A stretch of DNA of 64,000 bases from Nocardioides kongjuensis (GCF_013409625.1 NZ_JACCBF010000001.1:868001-932000); one strand, 5' to 3'; counted from the first letter of the stretch, positions 10,407 to 19,438 are shown. Translations and numbers: made by a program. Notes: generated by a model from the sequence alone, not told the origin.

Positions 10407-11057
10407 TCAGCGCTCGGCCGCCAGCCCGGCGGCCGTGAACCGCGCGAGCTCGTCGACGAACACCGGGTCGAGCCCGGCGGGGCCGATCTTGCCCTCCGGC
10501 TTGCCCTGGTCGGCCCCGGCGAGCGAGGCGAGCATCGAGAACATCGCGATGCCGAGCCGGAACCGGACCGCCGTGCTCTCGTAGTCGCGCAGTGCCCGCA
10601 CGGCCGCGGCGTGGAAGAGCTCGGACGCGCTGGGCTCGCCGTCGTCGAGGTCGGCCCACGCGGCCGCACGGTGGTTGGCGAGCTGGGTGATCAGCTTCAT
10701 CCACGACAGGCCCGCCTTCGGGTCGGCCGCGATCATGGCCACCATCGGGAGCAGGACGGCGTCGACCACGTCGCGCGTCGTCACCGGCTCGGTGCGCTCG
10801 ACGAGCGCGGCGAGACCGGAGCGCATGCTGCGGGTCAACGGCTCGCCGCGGCGGGCGACGACCGCGTCGACCAGGTCCTGGCGCCGGGGGAAGTGGTAGA
10901 GCACCCCGGCCGACGACACGCCCGCGGCGCGGCCGATGGCCCGCAGCGAGTCGGTCCCGACGCCGTTGGCGGCGAACAGCTCCTCGGCCGTGTCGAGCAG
11001 CCGGGCCCGCACGTCGACGTCGGTCCGCGGCCCCGGACGGCTCGCTCCCGCCGTCAT
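10407..11057 (-). CDS. TetR-family regulator
   Basis: 216 residues. The N-terminal helix-turn-helix is at about residues 18-62, with ARLLDTAEELFAANGVGTDSL and GVSSAGVLYHFPRRQDLVDAVV; the C-terminal ligand domain is unremarkable for the family. It is divergent from an F420-dependent LLM oxidoreductase gene, and the 45-base gap carries a perfect inverted repeat, so it most likely represses that gene and itself. Its ligand is unknown. Confidence 0.88.
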   Translation of the reverse strand: MTAGASRPGPRTDVDVRARLLDTAEELFAANGVGTDSLRAIGRAAGVSSAGVLYHFPRRQDLVDAVVARRGEPLTRSMRSGLAALVERTEPVTTRDVVDAVLLPMVAMIAADPKAGLSWMKLITQLANHRAAAWADLDDGEPSASELFHAAAVRALRDYESTAVRFRLGIAMFSMLASLAGADQGKPEGKIGPAGLDPVFVDELARFTAAGLAAER

Positions 11058-11067
11058 TCCGCGACCC

Positions 11068-11102
11068 TTGACAGCAATCTGATCACTTGCTCAGATTACG
11101 CC
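11068..11102 (+). promoter_or_regulatory. Promoter with overlapping TetR operator
   Basis: TTGACA at 11068-11073 is a consensus -35 element; 17 bases later TCAGAT (11091-11096) is a candidate -10, ending six bases before the ATG at 11103, so the transcript may be leaderless. A perfect inverted repeat AATCTGA-N8-TCAGATT (11076-11097) fills the spacer and covers the -10. This arrangement would let the divergent TetR protein block RNA polymerase. Confidence 0.65.
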
Positions 11103-12212
11103 ATGTCGAGCACCTCCGACCAGCAGCCCGAGCAGCTCAACGAGCTGGGCTACTACGCCGTGACCCACCACCCCGCCGACGCCCGGGTCCTGTTCCCGGA
11201 GGCGACCGCCGCGGCGCGGCTGGGCCTCGGCTCCTGCCACATCAGCGAGCGGTTCACGGTCAAGGAGGCGGGCTCCCTGGCTGGGGGCGTCGCCGGCCGG
11301 GCCCCGTCGCTGGGGATCGCGAGTGCCGCGATCAACCACCACACCCGGCACCCGATGATCACGGCGACCCTCGGCTCGACGCTGCACCAGATGACCGAGG
11401 GGCGTTACGCCATGGCCTTCGGCCGCGGCGCCGCCCAGCACTGGCGGGCGATCGGCCTGCCGGTGGTCACCGAGGCCGCGCTGCGCGACTTCCTGGGCCT
11501 GCTGCGCCAGGTCTGGCGGGACGGCTACGCACTGGACCACGACGGCCCGGCCGGCTCCTGGCCCGTCGTGCACAACCAGAGCGGGCTGGGCGAGGGACCG
11601 CCGCTCGGCCTGGTCGCGGTCGGGCCGCGGACCATGGAGCTTGCGGGGGAGACCTGCGACTTCGTCATCATGCACACCTTCTTCGGCGAGCAGGCGACCC
11701 GCTCCTCGATCGAGGCCGTGCGCCGCGGCGCCGAGCGAGCCGGCCGCGACCCCGACGCGATCCGGATCTGGTCCTGCCTCGCCACCGTCCCCGACGGCCT
11801 GTCCGACGACGACGGGGTACGCCGTGGCGTGGGCCGCCTGGTCACCTACCTGCAGGCGTACGGCGACGTGCTGGTCGCGGTCAACGGCTGGGACCCGGCG
11901 GCGTGGGAGCGACTGCGCACCGCCCAGGTCTACGTCGACGCAGCGGCCGCGGGCGCCATCGACGCGAGCGCCGACGCGCAGACCCTCCACCGGATCGCGG
12001 AGCTGGTCCCGGCGGAGTGGCTCGCGGCCTCGGCGCACGGGACCGCGGACCAGGCGGCGGCGACGATCGTCCGCGAGCTCGAGCTCGGCTGCCACTCCGT
12101 GATCCTGCACGGAGCCGAGCCGGACGAGCTGGCGCCCATCGTCGAGGCCTACCGGGCTGTTCGTCCGACGCCGGCCCGCCGCGTCGCCACCAACCCGGGC
12201 CGGTTCCTCTAG
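11103..12212 (+). CDS. LLM-class F420-dependent oxidoreductase (TIGR03857-like)
   Basis: 369 residues with the luciferase-like TIM-barrel pattern: ATAAARLGLGSCHISERFTVKEAG near residue 40, then SAAINHHTRHPMITATLGSTLHQMTEGRYAMAFGRG. The last block resembles the MSMEG_2249 (TIGR03857) subgroup of probable coenzyme-F420-dependent oxidoreductases. The substrate is unknown. The ATG is fixed by the compact promoter directly upstream. The gene is probably repressed by the divergent TetR protein. Confidence 0.85.
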   Translation: MSSTSDQQPEQLNELGYYAVTHHPADARVLFPEATAAARLGLGSCHISERFTVKEAGSLAGGVAGRAPSLGIASAAINHHTRHPMITATLGSTLHQMTEGRYAMAFGRGAAQHWRAIGLPVVTEAALRDFLGLLRQVWRDGYALDHDGPAGSWPVVHNQSGLGEGPPLGLVAVGPRTMELAGETCDFVIMHTFFGEQATRSSIEAVRRGAERAGRDPDAIRIWSCLATVPDGLSDDDGVRRGVGRLVTYLQAYGDVLVAVNGWDPAAWERLRTAQVYVDAAAAGAIDASADAQTLHRIAELVPAEWLAASAHGTADQAAATIVRELELGCHSVILHGAEPDELAPIVEAYRAVRPTPARRVATNPGRFL

Positions 12213-12236
12213 GGATGGCCTAGGGTCGGGCGGGTC

Positions 12237-12935
12237 ATGGCCCGCGACCTCTACGTCCTCGAGATGGACGACATGCAGCAGTCGGCGGTCGACCTCGCCG
12301 ACCCGACCCGGCTGGTCTTCGACTACGTCCGCCGGATCGGCGACCTCCTCGACGTGATGCCGCCCGGTCCGCTGCGGGTGCTGCACGTCGGCGGCGCGGC
12401 GATGACCCTGCCGCGCTACGTCGCCGCCACCCGTCCCCGCTCGCCGCAGGTCGTGCTGGAGCCCGCTGTCGAGGTCATCGAGCGCGTTCGTGCGCAGGCG
12501 CCGCTGCCGCCGCGCAGCGGCATCAAGGTGCGCCCGGTCGACGGCGAGACCGGGATCCTCGCGGTGCGCGACGACTCGCAGGACGTGGTCGTCCTCGATG
12601 CCTTCGCCGGCGGGAAGGTGCCCGGGTCGCTGACCTCGGCAGGCTTCGTCGAGCAGGTCGCACGGGTGCTGGCGCCGGGCGGGATGTTCGTCGCGAACCT
12701 GGTGGACCGGCCGCCGTACCCACGGGTGCGGGCGTTCGTCGCCGCCGTCCGCGCGCTCGGTGACGTCGTGATCGGCGCGGAGCCCGCGACCCTCAAGGGC
12801 CGCCGTGAGGGCAACCTGGTCGTCGCCAGCGGTGCGGTCCCGGCGGGTGCGTTCGGGGCACCGTCGCCGCTGGAGTACCGGGTGTTCCAGGGCCGTGCGG
12901 TGACCGACGCCTTCGGCGGCGGCCACCGCACGTGA
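12237..12935 (+). CDS. Spermidine-synthase-like methyltransferase-fold protein
   Basis: 232 residues. The Rossmann-type core is visible: LRVLHVGGAAMTLPRYVA (SAM-binding loop region), then PQVVLEPAVEVIERVR, then DVVVLDAFAGGKVP, and GFVEQVARVLAPGGMFVANLVD. This is the arrangement of spermidine-synthase-like proteins common in actinobacteria, many of which are not true aminopropyltransferases. It starts 24 bases after the LLM gene, and a TAGGGT hexamer at 12221-12226 could give it an almost leaderless transcript. Polyamine synthesis is not supported by any neighbour. Confidence 0.75.
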   Translation: MARDLYVLEMDDMQQSAVDLADPTRLVFDYVRRIGDLLDVMPPGPLRVLHVGGAAMTLPRYVAATRPRSPQVVLEPAVEVIERVRAQAPLPPRSGIKVRPVDGETGILAVRDDSQDVVVLDAFAGGKVPGSLTSAGFVEQVARVLAPGGMFVANLVDRPPYPRVRAFVAAVRALGDVVIGAEPATLKGRREGNLVVASGAVPAGAFGAPSPLEYRVFQGRAVTDAFGGGHRT

Positions 12936-12938
12936 TGC

Positions 12939-13418
12939 TCAGCCGTTGAGTGCCCGGAACTCCGTCCAGATCGCGGCGCACTCCTCGCGCCCCTCGGCCA
13001 GGTGCACCAGGTCCATCGTGCTGGTGTCGCTGCCGTCGAGGTAGCGGCGTAGGTGCGTGTCCGAGAAGCCGTTGCTCGCCGCGTCGTCGCGCGTCGAGGC
13101 GTAGTAGCACTCGGTGATGCCGGCCCACATCATCACGGCCACGCACATCGGGCACGGCTCGCAGGTGGCGTACATGACCATGCCCGACAGGTCGAGCGTG
13201 CCGAGCCTGCGGCAGGCCTCGCGCACGGCGACCATCTCGGCGTGACCCGAGGGGTCGGTGTCCTTCAGGACCGTGTTGCCGACGCTGACGACGACCTCGC
13301 CGTCGTGGACGAGCGTGGCGCCGAACGGGCCGCCCGTGCCGGCTCGCATGCCCTCGAGGGTGATGTCGGCGGCCTGGGCGAACCAGGCGTCGACCTGCTC
13401 GGGAGTCGGAGTCGTCAT
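12939..13418 (-). CDS. Nucleoside/nucleobase deaminase (guanine-deaminase-like, CDA fold)
   Basis: 159 residues. Both zinc motifs of the cytidine-deaminase superfamily are intact: H59-A-E61 in SGHAEMVAVREAC, and C89/C92 in TCEPCPMCVAVMMWAG. The length, and the C-terminal TDTHLRR-like region (FSDTHLRRYLDG), resemble bacterial guanine deaminases of the GuaD/TadA-like group. It would hydrolytically deaminate a purine or pyrimidine base taken up by the adjacent NCS1 permease. It is the last gene of the six-gene operon; its ATG overlaps the permease stop (ATGA). Confidence 0.8.
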   Translation of the reverse strand: MTTPTPEQVDAWFAQAADITLEGMRAGTGGPFGATLVHDGEVVVSVGNTVLKDTDPSGHAEMVAVREACRRLGTLDLSGMVMYATCEPCPMCVAVMMWAGITECYYASTRDDAASNGFSDTHLRRYLDGSDTSTMDLVHLAEGREECAAIWTEFRALNG

Positions 13419-14896
13419 GAGGTCGCCTCTCGCGTGCTGAGGATCGTCAGTGTGTAGCCGACGAAGCCGATGAGCAGGCCGGAGAAGAACGCCAGGTTCT
13501 TGACGTCGACGAGGAAGTCGATCTCCTCGAGCCCGGGGAGCGTGCCGGCCATCGTGAACACGAAGCTGACCACCAGCACGCCGATGGCACGCCAGTTGTA
13601 GGCCACCTGTGGCGACCTCGGGTCCGCGTAGATGTCGTCGAGGTCGACGGTGCGCCTGCGCTCCACGAAGTACGACGCCAGCATGATCCCGGCGATCGGG
13701 CCGAACATCGAGCCGATGAACGAGTAGAACAGGAACAGCGCGTCGGTCGCCTCGAGGAACTTCCACGGCAGGAACAACGTGCCCACCACCGCGGTGATGA
13801 TCGCGCCCTTGCGCACCGTGAACCGCGAGGGCCACTCGGCGGTGAGCTGCAGGCCCGCCGGCAGCATGTTGCCGAACACGCAGAACGCGGTCATGCCGAC
13901 GTTCATCGACAAGATCAGCAGCACCACGACGAACGGGTTGCCGATCGAGTTGATCGCGTCCACGAAGATCGTCGGCCGGTTGACGTCGAAGTCGCCGTGC
14001 GTGCTCACGCTGAGCGAGGCCATGAAGGAGACCGTCACCAGCGCGAACAGCAGGTAGGACGCGATGACGCCGACCGGGAAGCCGAGGGCCGGAGCCTTCG
14101 TGGAGGTCGCGTTGCGGGTGTAGTCGCCGGTGTTGACGATCGGGCCGGCCCAGTTGGACACCAGCGCCGCGACGCAGCCGACGAACACCAGCGGCGTCAC
14201 CTCGGACTGCACGGGGTGCAGCTCGAAGACGTCGGAGAAGCTGCCGACGTTCCTGACGGCCAGCACGACGCCGACGACGATCAGGACGTAGACCGCCGGG
14301 TTCGCCCAGGTGCTGAACGTCCCGAGGAACCTCTGCCCCGCGAGGAACAGTGCCACCGTGATCGCCCACATCAGCAGGTACGAGATCGCCGTCGGGACGG
14401 CGAGCCCGAGGACCGAGCCGTCGAGGTCGGCGTACCCGGGGAAGACCTTGTCCATCACGACGTCCAGCGCCTGTGCGCTGGAGACCGTCGACAGGCCGAA
14501 GAACACGATGCCCGCCACCGTGCCGCGGATCGCGGCCGGGATCAGCGCGCCCCGGGAGCCGAACGAGTCGCGCAGCAGCATCGCGAACGGTACGCCGTAC
14601 CGCGCCGAGGCCTGGCCGTTGAGGACGTAGCCGGCCGACACGATGACCGCGCTGAGCAGGATCGCGGCCACCACCTGCCTCGCCGAGAGGCCGAGCGCGA
14701 AGAAGCCGACGACCGTGAAGTAGGACAAGATGTTGTGGATCGGTCCCATCCACACGGTGACGAACTGCGGCGTCGACCAGGTCCGGTCCTGCGGACGGAC
14801 CGGGAGGACGTCCTCGGCGTAGCCGCGGGCGGCGTACGTCGCGACCGCCTCGGCTCCCGGGTCGACCAGGTCGTGGAGGCTAGAGGTCGGGGACAT
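13415..14896 (-). CDS. NCS1-family nucleobase/hydantoin/allantoin permease
   Basis: 493 residues with about 12 hydrophobic helices. The N-terminal RPQDRTWSTPQFVTVWMGP block and the TM1 to TM3 region with FGSRGALIPAAIRG match the NCS1 transporters (cytosine, hydantoin, allantoin, uracil carriers). NCS1 members import the base with a cation. Its place between the DUF1116 and deaminase genes suggests that it supplies their substrate. The start at 14896 follows the DUF1116 stop by 14 bases. Substrate choice among purine, pyrimidine or hydantoin cannot be decided from sequence. Confidence 0.88.
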   Translation of the reverse strand: MSPTSSLHDLVDPGAEAVATYAARGYAEDVLPVRPQDRTWSTPQFVTVWMGPIHNILSYFTVVGFFALGLSARQVVAAILLSAVIVSAGYVLNGQASARYGVPFAMLLRDSFGSRGALIPAAIRGTVAGIVFFGLSTVSSAQALDVVMDKVFPGYADLDGSVLGLAVPTAISYLLMWAITVALFLAGQRFLGTFSTWANPAVYVLIVVGVVLAVRNVGSFSDVFELHPVQSEVTPLVFVGCVAALVSNWAGPIVNTGDYTRNATSTKAPALGFPVGVIASYLLFALVTVSFMASLSVSTHGDFDVNRPTIFVDAINSIGNPFVVVLLILSMNVGMTAFCVFGNMLPAGLQLTAEWPSRFTVRKGAIITAVVGTLFLPWKFLEATDALFLFYSFIGSMFGPIAGIMLASYFVERRRTVDLDDIYADPRSPQVAYNWRAIGVLVVSFVFTMAGTLPGLEEIDFLVDVKNLAFFSGLLIGFVGYTLTILSTREATS

Positions 14897-14910
14897 GCCA
14901 CCCCGTCCCC

Positions 14911-16335
14911 TCAGGCACCGATCGTCTCGGCGAGCGTGACGACGGCCTGCTGGAAGGCCTCCAGCGGCGGGTGCACGATGCCGGCGCCGATCATGCCGAT
15001 GCCCGGGTCCTTGTGGGCGATGGCGGTGTTGATCAGCGGCAGGATGCCGGTCTCGATGACCTTGCGGACGTCGATGCCGGTCGGCACGCCCATGAAGTCC
15101 AGCGCCGGGATGGTGACGTTGGGGTTGTTGGTCGTGGTGATGGCGTTCATCGTCCTCGAGTAGCCCATCGCCTCCTGCACCGTGCCGCCGACGAGGGCGA
15201 CGATCGCGGGGGCTGCTGCCATCGCGAAGCCGCCGATGCCGAAGGTCTCGGTGATGGCCGAGTCGCCCATGTCGAGGCCGGAGTCGGCGGGGGTGTAGCC
15301 GGCGAACATCGGGCCGACGACCTGCTGCGCGGGACCGGTGAACCACTGGTCGCCGGTGCCCGAGACGCGGATGCCGAAGTCGACGCCGTTGCGGCACATG
15401 GCCGTGACGACCGTCGAGCTCTCGATGCCCGCAGCGGCGTCCATCGCGGCCTTGGCGGTGACCATCCAGGTCGGCCCGGAGAAGTAGTCCGAGGACGCGA
15501 CGAAGTCGAACACCTCGCGCTTCTCCCTGGTCGTGAAGTCGGTCTCGAGGATGTACGGCGCGAGCGCCTGGATCAGCAGCGTCGTACCGGCCACGTTGCG
15601 GTTGTGCGCCTCGTCGCCCATGTGCAGCGCCTGCGAGAGCAGCAGGCGCAGGTCGAGTCCACCCTCGTTGAGCTCCATCGCGCCGGCCAGGATCGGGCCG
15701 AGGACGTCGCGCATCCAGGTGAGGCGGTCGATGACCGACTGGTCGTTGGCGCCGAACCGCAGGATCTTGGACAGCTGCTCGGACAGGTTCGTGTAGGCGG
15801 TGTTCCCGTGGGTGCGGTTGGTGACCTTGTGGACCCACATGCTGGCGCTGGTGACACCGGCCATCGAGCCGACCGACTGGTGCTCGTGACAGGGGGAGAA
15901 GGTGATCTCGCCCGAGCCCGCCAGCTCGCCTGCCTCGTCGAGGTCCTTGGCGAGGCCCTCGAAGACCAGAGCGCCGGTGACCGCGCCCTTCATCGGGCCC
16001 GACATCCGCTCCCAGCTGATCGGGGGACCGGCGTGCAGGATGGTCGTCCTGGTCATCCCGGGCACGGTGTCGATCGCCTGGCCGAAGCCCTCGAGGAAGG
16101 GCTGGGCGGCGAGGACGCGGCTGACGGCCTCCTCGTTGGCGGCGTCGATCCTCTCGGCCAGCTCGGGACGCTCGAGGCGGCCGAGGGCCGCGATGATCTC
16201 CGGGTCGCCGCCGCCCGGCGGGGTCCAGTCCATCCGGACCGGCGCCACGCCCTGGGCGGTGAGGTCCTCGGCGAACATGTCGAGACCGAGGTTGACCGGC
16301 TTGAGGCCGGTCGAGAACAGGCTGTTGATGCTCAT
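14911..16335 (-). CDS. DUF1116 (YlbE/AllG-like) subunit of a carbamoyltransferase
   Basis: 474 residues covering the whole DUF1116 family, with GAVTGALVFEGLAKDLDEA, FSPCHEHQSVGSMAGVTS and EHNRN-like HMGDEAHNRNVAGTT blocks and a C-terminal GIGMIGAGIVHPP. The E. coli homologue YlbE (AllG) is a subunit of oxamate carbamoyltransferase together with FdrA (AllF) and YlbF (AllH); all three partners are present here. It would help phosphorolyse a carbamoylated intermediate to carbamoyl phosphate. The start and the FdrA stop overlap by one base (TGATG), implying co-translation and a fixed stoichiometry. Confidence 0.82.
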   Translation of the reverse strand: MSINSLFSTGLKPVNLGLDMFAEDLTAQGVAPVRMDWTPPGGGDPEIIAALGRLERPELAERIDAANEEAVSRVLAAQPFLEGFGQAIDTVPGMTRTTILHAGPPISWERMSGPMKGAVTGALVFEGLAKDLDEAGELAGSGEITFSPCHEHQSVGSMAGVTSASMWVHKVTNRTHGNTAYTNLSEQLSKILRFGANDQSVIDRLTWMRDVLGPILAGAMELNEGGLDLRLLLSQALHMGDEAHNRNVAGTTLLIQALAPYILETDFTTREKREVFDFVASSDYFSGPTWMVTAKAAMDAAAGIESSTVVTAMCRNGVDFGIRVSGTGDQWFTGPAQQVVGPMFAGYTPADSGLDMGDSAITETFGIGGFAMAAAPAIVALVGGTVQEAMGYSRTMNAITTTNNPNVTIPALDFMGVPTGIDVRKVIETGILPLINTAIAHKDPGIGMIGAGIVHPPLEAFQQAVVTLAETIGA

Positions 16336-17882
16336 CAGTGGTCACCCTTCGCAACGAATTCGCGGGCCAGCAGGCCGAGGTTGGTGGAGGAGGAGGCGAT
16401 GGTCACGCCGGCGGCCTCGAGCTGCGCCACCTGGCCGGCGATGGCCGGGGCGTCGAGGTCGGTGCCGAGGACGTAGCCGAGGATCTCCAGGTGCTGGCCC
16501 CGTGCGGCAGCCCTGGCCTTGGCCTCCTCGATGGCGGGGATGGTCACGCCGACCGGGTCCTCGTGGGAGCCGAAGCCGAGGATGAAGTCCATCGCGATGA
16601 CGCCGACCTCCGGGTCGTCGGCCTCCTGGAGGAGGCGCTGCAGGCGCAGCGACGGGTCGATCATCGGGTGCGGGCGGCCGTCGGTGAAGTCGTCGTCGCC
16701 CATGTCGAGGAAGGTGTGCTCCTTCGACGGGTCGGTGGCGCCGAGGACGTACGACGGGTCCTTCTGGATGTTCGAGTAGACGTTGTCGAACGTCGCGAGC
16801 GCCGCGAACATCGCCTCGTCGCACAGGGTGCCGCCGCAGAACAGGCCGCGGACGTACCTCTGCTCGGGAGCCAGCTTGGCGCGGACCTCCTCGATCAGCG
16901 CGATGTTGAGGGCGTGCAGGTCCAGGGTGGACTCGTCGACGCCGGTGGCGAGGACGGCGGCCAGTGCGGCGGGCTTGGTGCCCGACACCAGCTGCACGTT
17001 CGGGTGGCCCGACGCGGTGCGCGACGAGCCGAGGAAGCAGACCACGGCCGGCTTGCCGGTCGCGCCGAGGACACCGAGCACCCTCTCGGCGACGTCCTCC
17101 GCCGGGGGCTTGGAGACGACCACGATGACCTCGGTCTCCGGGTCGGCCGCGAGGGCCTCGATGCCGTCGAGCATCATCAGGCCGCCGACCTCGGCCGACA
17201 GGTCGCGACCGCCGGTGCCGATCAGCTGCGAGACGCCGCCACCGAAGTCGTGCACCCGGACCGAGATCTCCTGGCTGCCGGTGCCCGACGCGCCGACGAT
17301 GCCGATCGAGCCACGGCGCACGGCGTTCGAGAACGCCAGGCCGGTGCCGTTGATGATCGCCGTGCCGCAGTCGGGACCCATCAGCAGCAGCCCCTTCTCG
17401 TGGGCCAGCGTCTTGAGCTCGATCTCGTCCTCGACCGACACGTTGTCGGAGAAGATCATCACGTGCCTGCCGGCGACGAGCGCCTTGCGGGCCTCGCGGG
17501 CCGCGAAGGCGCCGTTGACGGAGATCAGCACGAGGTTGCTGTCCGGCACCTCGGAGAACGCGCCGTCGAGGGTGCGGTAGCGGACCTCGGTGGCGCCCTC
17601 GGCGGGGCTGTTCTTGCGGGCGAGGATGTCGTTGACGGCCTGGACCGCGTCCTCGATGAGGTCGTCTGCGGCGTCGATGACGATCATCAGGTCGCTCGGC
17701 CTCGCGGCGTCGATGGCGGGGTCGTCGACGCCGACGTTGGCGAGGACCTCCTTGTTCATCGGCGTGGCCATGCCCAGCAGGGCCTGGGTGACGCCCTCGA
17801 CGGCGTTGGCCCTGGTGCTCATCGACATGAGCGAGACCGAGTCGAGGTAGGTGTTCTTGCGGATGTCGATGTACCTGGTCAT
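16335..17882 (-). CDS. fdrA: FdrA-family protein (AllF-like carbamoyltransferase subunit)
   Basis: 515 residues. The protein has the succinyl-CoA-synthetase-like layout of FdrA: an N-terminal region starting MTRYIDIRKNTYLDSVSLM, a CoA-ligase-type Rossmann unit with MGPDCGTAIINGTGLAFSN and GSIGIVGASGTGSQEISVRVHDFGGG split by short linkers, and a C-terminal phosphate-handling half with RGLFCGGTLCDEAM. It was long annotated as an acyl-CoA synthetase; in E. coli it is the AllF subunit of oxamate carbamoyltransferase. An AAAGGGA ribosome site precedes the ATG. It is the third gene of the operon, 12 bases after the ankyrin gene. Confidence 0.85.
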   Translation of the reverse strand: MTRYIDIRKNTYLDSVSLMSMSTRANAVEGVTQALLGMATPMNKEVLANVGVDDPAIDAARPSDLMIVIDAADDLIEDAVQAVNDILARKNSPAEGATEVRYRTLDGAFSEVPDSNLVLISVNGAFAAREARKALVAGRHVMIFSDNVSVEDEIELKTLAHEKGLLLMGPDCGTAIINGTGLAFSNAVRRGSIGIVGASGTGSQEISVRVHDFGGGVSQLIGTGGRDLSAEVGGLMMLDGIEALAADPETEVIVVVSKPPAEDVAERVLGVLGATGKPAVVCFLGSSRTASGHPNVQLVSGTKPAALAAVLATGVDESTLDLHALNIALIEEVRAKLAPEQRYVRGLFCGGTLCDEAMFAALATFDNVYSNIQKDPSYVLGATDPSKEHTFLDMGDDDFTDGRPHPMIDPSLRLQRLLQEADDPEVGVIAMDFILGFGSHEDPVGVTIPAIEEAKARAAARGQHLEILGYVLGTDLDAPAIAGQVAQLEAAGVTIASSSTNLGLLAREFVAKGDH

Positions 17883-17894
17883 CTCAGGTCCCTT

Positions 17895-18497
17895 TCAGAG
17901 GTAGCGCTCGATCACGGCGGCGAGGTCGTCGAACCCGCGCTTGCGCGCCAGGTCGAGGGGCGTGACACCCCACTCGTCCGTCATGCCGGGCTTCGCGCCG
18001 TGCTCGAGCAGCAGCTCCGCGGTCTGCTGGCGGACCGGGCCGCCGTCGCCGAGGATGATCGTCTCGATCAGCGCGGTCCACCCGAGCGTGTTGGTCAGGT
18101 TGACGTTGATGTCGGTGTTCTCGAGCAGGTAGCGGACGATCTCGAGGTGGCCCTTCTCGGCGGCCGGGGTGAGGCCGTTGCCGCCGAAGCGGGTGAGGCG
18201 CTTCAGGTCGGTGCCCGCCTCGACCATGATCTTCACGAGCTCGAGGTCGTCGTGGATGCAGCCGTGGATGAACGGGTTGAAGCAGGTCTGGTCCTGCGCG
18301 TCGATGTCGACGCCCTCGCCGATCAGGAAGCGCACCACGTCGTGGTGCCCGGCCCGGGCCGCCGCCAGGACGGCACTCGCCTCCTCCCGGTCCACGGCGT
18401 CCTTGTCGGCGCCGTCGGCGAGGGCGGCGCGCACGCCGTCCAGGTCGCCGGCCGCCGCGGCGGCGAGGTACCGCTCGTCGGCTGAGGGTGTGGTCAC
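17895..18497 (-). CDS. Ankyrin-repeat protein embedded in the carbamoyltransferase operon
   Basis: 200 residues made almost entirely of ankyrin units: about five repeats of 33 residues, for example RYLAAAAAGDLDGVRAALAD, GHHDVVRFLIGEGVDIDAQD, DLELVKIMVEAGTDL, GHLEIVRYLLENTDINVN and QQTAELLLEHGAKPG. No signal peptide or membrane helix is visible, so it should be cytoplasmic. It starts with GTG at 18497, preceded by AAGGAGAT, and overlaps the DUF2877 stop by GTGA, so it is made together with the enzyme subunits. Ankyrin proteins bind other proteins; here it may scaffold or regulate the complex (inference). It has no counterpart in the E. coli operon. Confidence 0.85.
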   Translation of the reverse strand: MTTPSADERYLAAAAAGDLDGVRAALADGADKDAVDREEASAVLAAARAGHHDVVRFLIGEGVDIDAQDQTCFNPFIHGCIHDDLELVKIMVEAGTDLKRLTRFGGNGLTPAAEKGHLEIVRYLLENTDINVNLTNTLGWTALIETIILGDGGPVRQQTAELLLEHGAKPGMTDEWGVTPLDLARKRGFDDLAAVIERYL

Positions 18498-19438
18498 GAG
18501 ATCTCCTTCGAGTGGGTGGGATCCGCGAGGCGGTCCGCCTCGCGCAGGTCTGCCTCGAGCTCGAGCCCGAGGCGGAAGCCGGTGAGGATGTCGGCCCCCG
18601 AGGTGTGGCCGACGGCCCGCACCCGCAGCACGGCGTCGACCAGGGCGGGGGTGGTGCCGGCCGCGCTGAGCGCCGAGACGAGGACGTGGATCCGCTGGCG
18701 GCCGCGCCCGGCGAGCGCCTCGGTCAGGGTGGCCGCGCTGACCGCGGTGGTGCGCTCCTCCAGGGGAGCACCACCGAGGACCCCCTCGGCCAGGGCCGGC
18801 CGGACCCGCTCGAGCAGCATCCCGCCGGCCGCGGCGAGCACGGCGAGGCCGGTCAGCACGTCGTCGCCGCTGGGGGTCAGCCCGGAGCCGAGGCCGACCA
18901 GGCGGGCCGCGGCGGCGGCGACCGCGTCCGGGTCGCCGCCACGGACGGCGTCGGCCAGGACCGTCGTGCGGCGGGCGAGCTCCTCGGCGCTGAGGACGTC
19001 GAACGGAGTGAGGTCGGCCGGCGGCAGCAGGTGCCGCTCGATGGTGGCGGCCGCCGCCCGGAGGTCCCCGGGGGCCAGCACGGCCAGGGCGGTCGGGTCG
19101 GCGGGGGAGGGCTGCCAGCGCGCGGCACCGGCAAGGACGACGGTCGTGCCGTCGTACTCGTGGGTCAGGGCGGGACCGAACCGGATCGGGTCGTCGAGGT
19201 GCCAGTCGATCCGCGCCCAGTCGGCGGCGGCGATCCGGACGGTGCGCGGCGCGTCGTCGAGCTCGTCGCTCGACAGGCAGCAGAGCAGGCCGTCGGGCGT
19301 GCGCACGTTGACGACCTTCGCGTGCACGGAGTGGACGGCGCCACTGCGCCCGTCGGTGGGGAGCCCGTCCGCGAGCAGGGCGTCGACGGAGACGGCGTCG
19401 ACCAGCCGTACCGCGTGCTGTCCGGCAGTCGCCACCAC
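18494..19438 (-). CDS. DUF2877 (YlbF/AllH-like) subunit
   Basis: 314 residues from the chosen GTG. The family hallmark GLGSGLTPSGDDVLTG is at about residue 190, with a C-terminal GHTSGADILTGFRLGLE. In E. coli the DUF2877 protein YlbF is AllH, the third subunit of oxamate carbamoyltransferase. The start at 19438 is picked because AAGGAGT lies six bases upstream; ATG codons at 19492 and 19513 extend the frame, but the latter lies inside the operator palindrome. It is the first gene of the operon, divergent from carbamate kinase. Confidence 0.8.
   Translation of the reverse strand: MVATAGQHAVRLVDAVSVDALLADGLPTDGRSGAVHSVHAKVVNVRTPDGLLCCLSSDELDDAPRTVRIAAADWARIDWHLDDPIRFGPALTHEYDGTTVVLAGAARWQPSPADPTALAVLAPGDLRAAAATIERHLLPPADLTPFDVLSAEELARRTTVLADAVRGGDPDAVAAAAARLVGLGSGLTPSGDDVLTGLAVLAAAGGMLLERVRPALAEGVLGGAPLEERTTAVSAATLTEALAGRGRQRIHVLVSALSAAGTTPALVDAVLRVRAVGHTSGADILTGFRLGLELEADLREADRLADPTHSKEIS

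Noticed and set aside
12237..12935. Polyamine biosynthesis (true spermidine synthase)
   Set aside because: Only the methyltransferase-like core is seen; no polyamine genes nearby and such proteins are commonly of other function.
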